This document shows positions 53,452 through 56,972 of a stretch of DNA of 56,972 bases, one piece after another. Source of the stretch: Alphaproteobacteria bacterium (GTDB lineage: Bacteria; Pseudomonadota; Alphaproteobacteria; Caulobacterales; Aquidulcibacteraceae); NCBI GenBank assembly GCA_016124255.1, contig WGOB01000036.1, positions 1 through 56,972 of the forward strand, read 5' to 3'. The position numbers and the translations under genes were made by a program. Numbering within the stretch: the first letter of the stretch is position 1; every line of letters begins with the position of its first letter. The notes beneath the pieces are model-generated. The model ran no database searches and was not told where the DNA came from. It was given only the letters and a program-made list of their open reading frames with translations.

Positions 53452-54183
53452 TTATTGTGCTCTTTTCGCTTTCTCCGCCATCTCCTCGGCCATCCGCATG
53501 GCCTCCTCGCGGCTCATGCCGCCGGGCAGTGCGCCGGGCGCGCCCGGGCCCGGTGCGGCGCCCTGCGCCGCACGGCTCATCGCGGTGAAATCCTGAAGCG
53601 CATAGCCGGCGGGGACCACGAAGAGCTGCGGGTCCTGCGGCCCGCGCGCGACCGACGTGGTCTCCCAGGTCACCCGCTCGCCCTCGCGCACGCGCAGGAT
53701 GATCCCGTCCCCCGTCACGCATGCCGCGCTCGGCGGCTCGCCGGCCTTGACCGCGGTCCATTCCACCCCGGTCTCGCCCGCGCCCGTGCAGGGCCCGGTG
53801 CTGGTCAGCGTCGCGCCGTCGGATTCCGCGTCCCACATCTGATCGGGCGCGCGCATGGCGATGGCGTCCTGGTTGGTGGCGACGCGGATCGCCATCCGCT
53901 GCGCCGGCATCAGCGCATGGGCGGTCTCGCCGTCCATCAGCATGATGATCGCGCCTTGGTCGGAAGTGAATTCAAGCCGCGTCTTCGGGCCCGAACGGAT
54001 TTGGACGATCTGGGTCTGCGCGCCGTCTTCGGCGGTTGCGACCGCTTCGGCGCGATAGGAGGCGGCTGCGAGATTGGGGAAGACGGCGGCGGCGGCGTTG
54101 GCGGTGGGCGCCTCGGTCTTGGCGCTGTTGCCGCACGCCGCGAGCGCGACGGCGGCCGCCGCGCTGAGAAGCATGATCCGCAT
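53452..54183 (-). CDS. Lipoprotein, hypothetical
   Basis: 243 residues. Lipobox LAAC (Cys17) after RIMLLSAAAAVALA. The mature part is a beta-rich periplasmic domain (ASYRAEAVATAEDGAQTQIV, KTRLEFTSDQGAIIMLMDGE, MWDAESDGATLTSTGPCTG, VTWETTSVARGPQDPQLFVV). This resembles outer-membrane-lipoprotein-sorting (LolA-like or DUF4412) folds but is not assigned. The C-terminus is a charged helix, SREEAMRMAEEMAEKAKRAQ. The ATG at 54183 has AAGGAG upstream. Confidence 0.75.
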   Translation of the reverse strand: MRIMLLSAAAAVALAACGNSAKTEAPTANAAAAVFPNLAAASYRAEAVATAEDGAQTQIVQIRSGPKTRLEFTSDQGAIIMLMDGETAHALMPAQRMAIRVATNQDAIAMRAPDQMWDAESDGATLTSTGPCTGAGETGVEWTAVKAGEPPSAACVTGDGIILRVREGERVTWETTSVARGPQDPQLFVVPAGYALQDFTAMSRAAQGAAPGPGAPGALPGGMSREEAMRMAEEMAEKAKRAQ

Positions 54184-54321
54184 AAGGCGTTCTCCTTGAA
54201 ACCGTTTCGCGGGATCAAAGAGGATCGCGCCGCCGCGCGCAACCCAAAGCAACGCCTGCGCGTGCGCGCGCCCGCGCGATCGCCGCGCGTGCGGGGAGGC
54301 GGCGTGCGAAGGCGCCCGCGC

Positions 54322-54909
54322 TCAGCTGGAATTGAAAGGCTGCGCCAGCGCCGCCTCGACCGCGGCGGTCGCTGCGCCCTGGGCGGCGTCGGCGATCGCA
54401 TCGCGCGTGGGCGCGGGCGCAGCGAGCAGGGCGCGGATGCGCGCCGCGGCGGACGCCAGCCGCCGCGCGAGCCGCGCGATGATGCGCTGCGGCGAAGCGA
54501 GCGCGGTGACGAGCGCATTGAACCGGCGCGCGAGCGGCGCCGACGCGATGGCCTCGGCGCAGGACATGCGCCGTGGGGGCCGCAGCGGCCGATGCGGCGT
54601 GTACGGACGGTCAGGAGACGGAAGAATGCGGAAGCCGACGCGGCGGGGGCGATGCGCCGCCGGCGGCGGCGGCGCGGCGGAGACCGCCGAAAGGCGTCGT
54701 CGCCCCAGCGCCCGGCAGGCCGCGATGATGAAAAGCCGCCGCACGAAATCCTCCAGCGGCGCGAGCCACGCGATCAGCGCGCGCGCATCGCTGCGCCGCA
54801 TCTCGCCCTGATCGCGGATCGCCACCGGATCCCCGAACAACGCCGCAATCCGCTCCACCATGCGCAGCGCATGGTCGAAGGCGTCGGAGAGGGAGAAGTG
54901 CGGATGCAT
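54322..54909 (-). CDS. Hypothetical protein, Ala/Arg-rich
   Basis: 195 residues, no recognised domain. The N-terminal part looks like a real soluble helical protein (SLSDAFDHALRMVERIAALF, DARALIAWLAPLEDFVRRLF). The middle is Pro/Arg-rich and low complexity, and the end is a helical Ala/Arg stretch (RIIARLARRLASAAARIRAL). The long GC-rich frame makes coding less certain. An ATG at 54909 is used. It is 55 bases downstream of the DUF5615 gene on the same strand. Confidence 0.5.
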   Translation of the reverse strand: MHPHFSLSDAFDHALRMVERIAALFGDPVAIRDQGEMRRSDARALIAWLAPLEDFVRRLFIIAACRALGRRRLSAVSAAPPPPAAHRPRRVGFRILPSPDRPYTPHRPLRPPRRMSCAEAIASAPLARRFNALVTALASPQRIIARLARRLASAAARIRALLAAPAPTRDAIADAAQGAATAAVEAALAQPFNSS

Positions 54910-54963
54910 CCGCGCGAGGATACGCGCGGTGCGGGGCACGGCGGATAGGGGGCGAGTTGTGCT

Positions 54964-55317
54964 CTATTTCGGCCGTGGCGTGACGCGCGCCGAACCGCCA
55001 TCATCGGTGACGAACGCGCCGTCCGAGAGTTCGCCGTCATGCGCAGCGATCAGCGCCGAAGCGCGTTCGGCCATGACGGCGGGGGTCGCCTGGCGCAAAC
55101 GCAAAACCCCCGCATGGCGCGCTTGGTCCCTAAAGACCAGCGCGCCGAAGTCCGCATCGATGGTGACGATCGTGCGGCCCTCTGTGGCGGCGGTCTCCAG
55201 AATGGCTGTATCCCCTGGATCGAGACCGCGCTCCGCCACGGTCGCGACGTCGTGTCCATCGGCGCGTAGGCGTCCGGTCACGCTTGCTGGCGTGCAGCTA
55301 TCGATCAGCAGTTTCAT
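54964..55317 (-). CDS. DUF5615 PIN-like protein, probable toxin
   Basis: 117 residues of the DUF5615/Mut7-C-like PIN group. It opens MKLLIDSCTPASVTGRLRAD with the acidic residue Asp6, followed by GHDVATVAERGLDPGDTAIL and RTIVTIDADFGALVF; together these give the acidic cluster of PIN RNases. It overlaps the upstream DUF433 gene by 20 bases, the usual antitoxin-toxin order for this pair. The target RNA is unknown, and activity is inferred from family and context. Confidence 0.88.
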   Translation of the reverse strand: MKLLIDSCTPASVTGRLRADGHDVATVAERGLDPGDTAILETAATEGRTIVTIDADFGALVFRDQARHAGVLRLRQATPAVMAERASALIAAHDGELSDGAFVTDDGGSARVTPRPK

Positions 55318-55567
55318 AGGCCGCCGCCAGGGAGGCGCCGGACATGCGCGTCATGCCGGAGAGGCGGCCGGCATAAAGAAGCGCGGCGCGGATGTCGTCC
55401 GGCTCGAGGAAAGGGAATTCCTTGAGGAGTTCGGCCTCGGTCATCCCGGTCGCGAGATAGTCGAGCAGATGCTCCACCGCGAACCGCTGCCCGCGAATGA
55501 TCGGCTTGCCGCCGAAAATGCCGGGGTCCGACGTGATGCGGGAGAGGAGGGGGGAGGTCACATCCAT
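55298..55567 (-). CDS. DUF433 family protein, probable antitoxin
   Basis: 89 residues with the DUF433 signature: RITSDPGIFGGKPIIRGQRF, VEHLLDYLATGMTEAELLKE and PDDIRAALLYAGRL. The domain is a small winged helix that usually partners a DUF5615 PIN-like toxin and probably autoregulates the pair. It overlaps the toxin gene by 20 bases. Divergent from the small plus-strand gene at 55643. Confidence 0.9.
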   Translation of the reverse strand: MDVTSPLLSRITSDPGIFGGKPIIRGQRFAVEHLLDYLATGMTEAELLKEFPFLEPDDIRAALLYAGRLSGMTRMSGASLAAAYETADR

Positions 55568-55642
55568 TTATACCACTTCGGAAGGAATCGCCCAAGTGTC
55601 CTGATCCATTGGCTCCGGCCGTTCAATCTCAGAAGGTTCGGA

Positions 55643-55945
55643 ATGGAAGTGATAACGCGTCTGCGGGATTACGCAGAAAGTGTCCCGGACATCGAAGAAT
55701 TATGGCTCACGCAATCGCCTCGGCCCGACATAGACGGACGCCTCTTGATGGCGGTCTCAATGAAGGGACGCACGGAAGGTGATCGTCTTGCCGCCTACAT
55801 CTTCTGGAAGGAGAAAGCGCCAGATTGGATCAAGCAAGGATTTCATTTGGAGGAGTACGCGGTTGACACAGAATTCGTAGCGCCTGCGATTGAGGGAAAC
55901 GAGGCGAGCATTCTCATCTTTCGCCGTTCCGGTCTCGGCTCCTAA
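55643..55945 (+). CDS. Hypothetical protein, 100 aa
   Basis: 100 residues, soluble. It has an alpha/beta look ([71 protein letters not shown]). No family is recognised. An AGAAGG site lies 6 bases before the ATG. Base composition is lower in GC than the surroundings, and it sits beside a toxin-antitoxin pair, so horizontal origin is possible. Its stop overlaps the convergent lepA stop. Confidence 0.65.
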   Translation: MEVITRLRDYAESVPDIEELWLTQSPRPDIDGRLLMAVSMKGRTEGDRLAAYIFWKEKAPDWIKQGFHLEEYAVDTEFVAPAIEGNEASILIFRRSGLGS

Positions 55946-56972
55946 TCCTCATCCATCTTCAACGCGGCGATGAAAGCTTCCTGCGGGATCTCGACTTTCC
56001 CGAACTGGCGCATGCGCTTTTTGCCCTCTTTTTGCTTGTCGAGCAGCTTGCGTTTGCGGCTGATGTCGCCGCCGTAGCATTTGGCCGTCACGTCCTTGCG
56101 CAGCGCTGAGATGGTTTCGCGCGCGATGATGCGCCCGCCGATGGCGGCCTGGATCGGGATCTTGAAGAGGTGCTGCGGGATCAGCTCCTTGAGCTTCTCG
56201 CACATCACGCGCCCGCGGCTTTCCGCGCGGCCCCGGTGCACCAGCATCGCCAGCGCGTCGACCGGCTCGTCGTTCACCAGGATCGACATCTTCACCAGAT
56301 CGCCTTCGCGATGGTCCGTAAGCTGATAATCGAAGCTGGCGTAGCCGCGCGAGACGCTCTTGAGCCGGTCGTAGAAATCGAACACGACTTCGTTGAGCGG
56401 CAGCTCATAGACCAGCATCGCGCGCGAGCCCACATAGGAGAGCTCCCGCTGGACGCCGCGCCGGTCCTGGCAAAGCTTGAGAATGGCGCCGAGATATTCG
56501 TCGGGCGTGAGGATCGTCGCCTTGATCCACGGCTCTTCGATCGTGTTGATCAGCGTCGTGTCCGGCAGATCGGCGGGATTGTGCAGTTCGCGGATTTCGC
56601 CGTCGTTCATATGCACGCGGTAGATGACGCTGGGCGCCGTGGCGATGAGGTCGAGATTGAACTCGCGCGTCAGCCGCTCCTGGATGATCTCCAGATGCAG
56701 AAGCCCGAGGAAGCCGCAGCGGAAGCCGAAGCCGAGCGCGGCCGACGTCTCCATCTCGAACGTGAAACTCGCGTCGTTGAGGCGCAGCTTGCCCATCGCC
56801 TCGCGCAGGTCCTCGAAGTCTGCAGCATCGACCGGAAAGAGGCCGCAGAACACGACGGGCTGCGCCGGCTTGAAGCCGGGCAGCGCCTCGGCCGTCGGGT
56901 TCTTCTCGTCCGTTACGGTATCGCCGACGCGGGTGTCGGCCACCTGCTTGATCGCCGCCGTGAAGAAGCCCA
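55942..56972 (-). CDS. lepA: Elongation factor 4 (LepA), 5' part beyond window
   Basis: The frame is open to the right edge; about the last 343 residues are present, and the GTPase domain lies outside. LepA is a translational GTPase that acts on the ribosome and can back-translocate tRNAs. Visible LepA-specific sequence: [80 protein letters not shown] and the C-terminal [20 protein letters not shown], which is unique to EF4. The stop overlaps a small convergent gene by 4 bases. Confidence 0.98.
   Translation of the reverse strand, partial: GFFTAAIKQVADTRVGDTVTDEKNPTAEALPGFKPAQPVVFCGLFPVDAADFEDLREAMGKLRLNDASFTFEMETSAALGFGFRCGFLGLLHLEIIQERLTREFNLDLIATAPSVIYRVHMNDGEIRELHNPADLPDTTLINTIEEPWIKATILTPDEYLGAILKLCQDRRGVQRELSYVGSRAMLVYELPLNEVVFDFYDRLKSVSRGYASFDYQLTDHREGDLVKMSILVNDEPVDALAMLVHRGRAESRGRVMCEKLKELIPQHLFKIPIQAAIGGRIIARETISALRKDVTAKCYGGDISRKRKLLDKQKEGKKRMRQFGKVEIPQEAFIAALKMDED

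Noticed and set aside
54860-55642. Long plus-strand frame leading into the 100-residue gene
   Set aside because: It is antisense to the DUF433/DUF5615 pair. The true start is the ATG at 55643 with AGAAGG upstream.

Overview
The window is high-GC (roughly two thirds G+C) alphaproteobacterial chromosome. The closest fit is the Caulobacterales/Hyphomonadaceae area. This rests on a DUF3126 protein, RcnB-type proteins, a PAS_5-like protein, PilZ and holdfast-style glycan genes, several TonB-dependent receptors, and tRNAs with encoded CCA. This is inference from gene content; no rRNA is present to settle it.

1-21.2 kb is mostly housekeeping DNA. It starts inside gatA, followed by small conserved or hypothetical proteins including DUF3126. 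Next come a MocR/LysE divergent pair, phoH with an unusual leader terminator, a gamma-carbonic anhydrase, a GYF_2-like protein, an enoyl-CoA hydratase, a GNAT acetyltransferase, a Tat-type amidohydrolase, a PilZ protein, a C-terminally deleted GMC oxidoreductase, NDH-2, a PAS protein and gatB with a coupled membrane gene. The stretch ends with a frameshifted GNAT gene, two RcnB paralogues, a Sel1 protein, a divergent polysaccharide deacetylase and an HfsE/WcaJ-like sugar transferase.

21.4-36.7 kb looks accessory. It begins at tRNA-Ser(GCU) with AT-rich sequence and a broken S46 peptidase. It then holds a complete kdpFABCDE potassium operon, headed by an unannotated 27-residue membrane ORF. 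Next is a three-gene set: a DUF2946-like protein, a frameshifted TonB receptor and an exported isonitrile-hydratase-like DJ-1 protein. The block ends with a PD-(D/E)xK-like protein, its overlapping partner and a P4-type integrase.

36.7-47.5 kb is a coherent uptake and catabolic cluster. One unit is AraC, GntR(FCD) and an MFS transporter. A second is a TonB receptor, a D-lactate-dehydrogenase-type FAD enzyme and an HSL-type esterase. A GDSL lipoprotein, an SDR and a type-B carboxylesterase follow. Three copies of the palindrome ACCTATCTGANAGGT lie at the promoters of the two units and tie them into one regulon. I infer import, ester cleavage and oxidation of an ester-linked hydroxy compound; this is the most interesting system in the window.

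48-57 kb returns to ordinary genes: tRNA-Ser(GGA), a MATE exporter, msrA, a MmcQ/YjbR protein, a CHAP/NlpC-like lipoprotein, several hypotheticals, a DUF433/DUF5615 toxin-antitoxin pair and the C-terminal part of lepA at the right edge.
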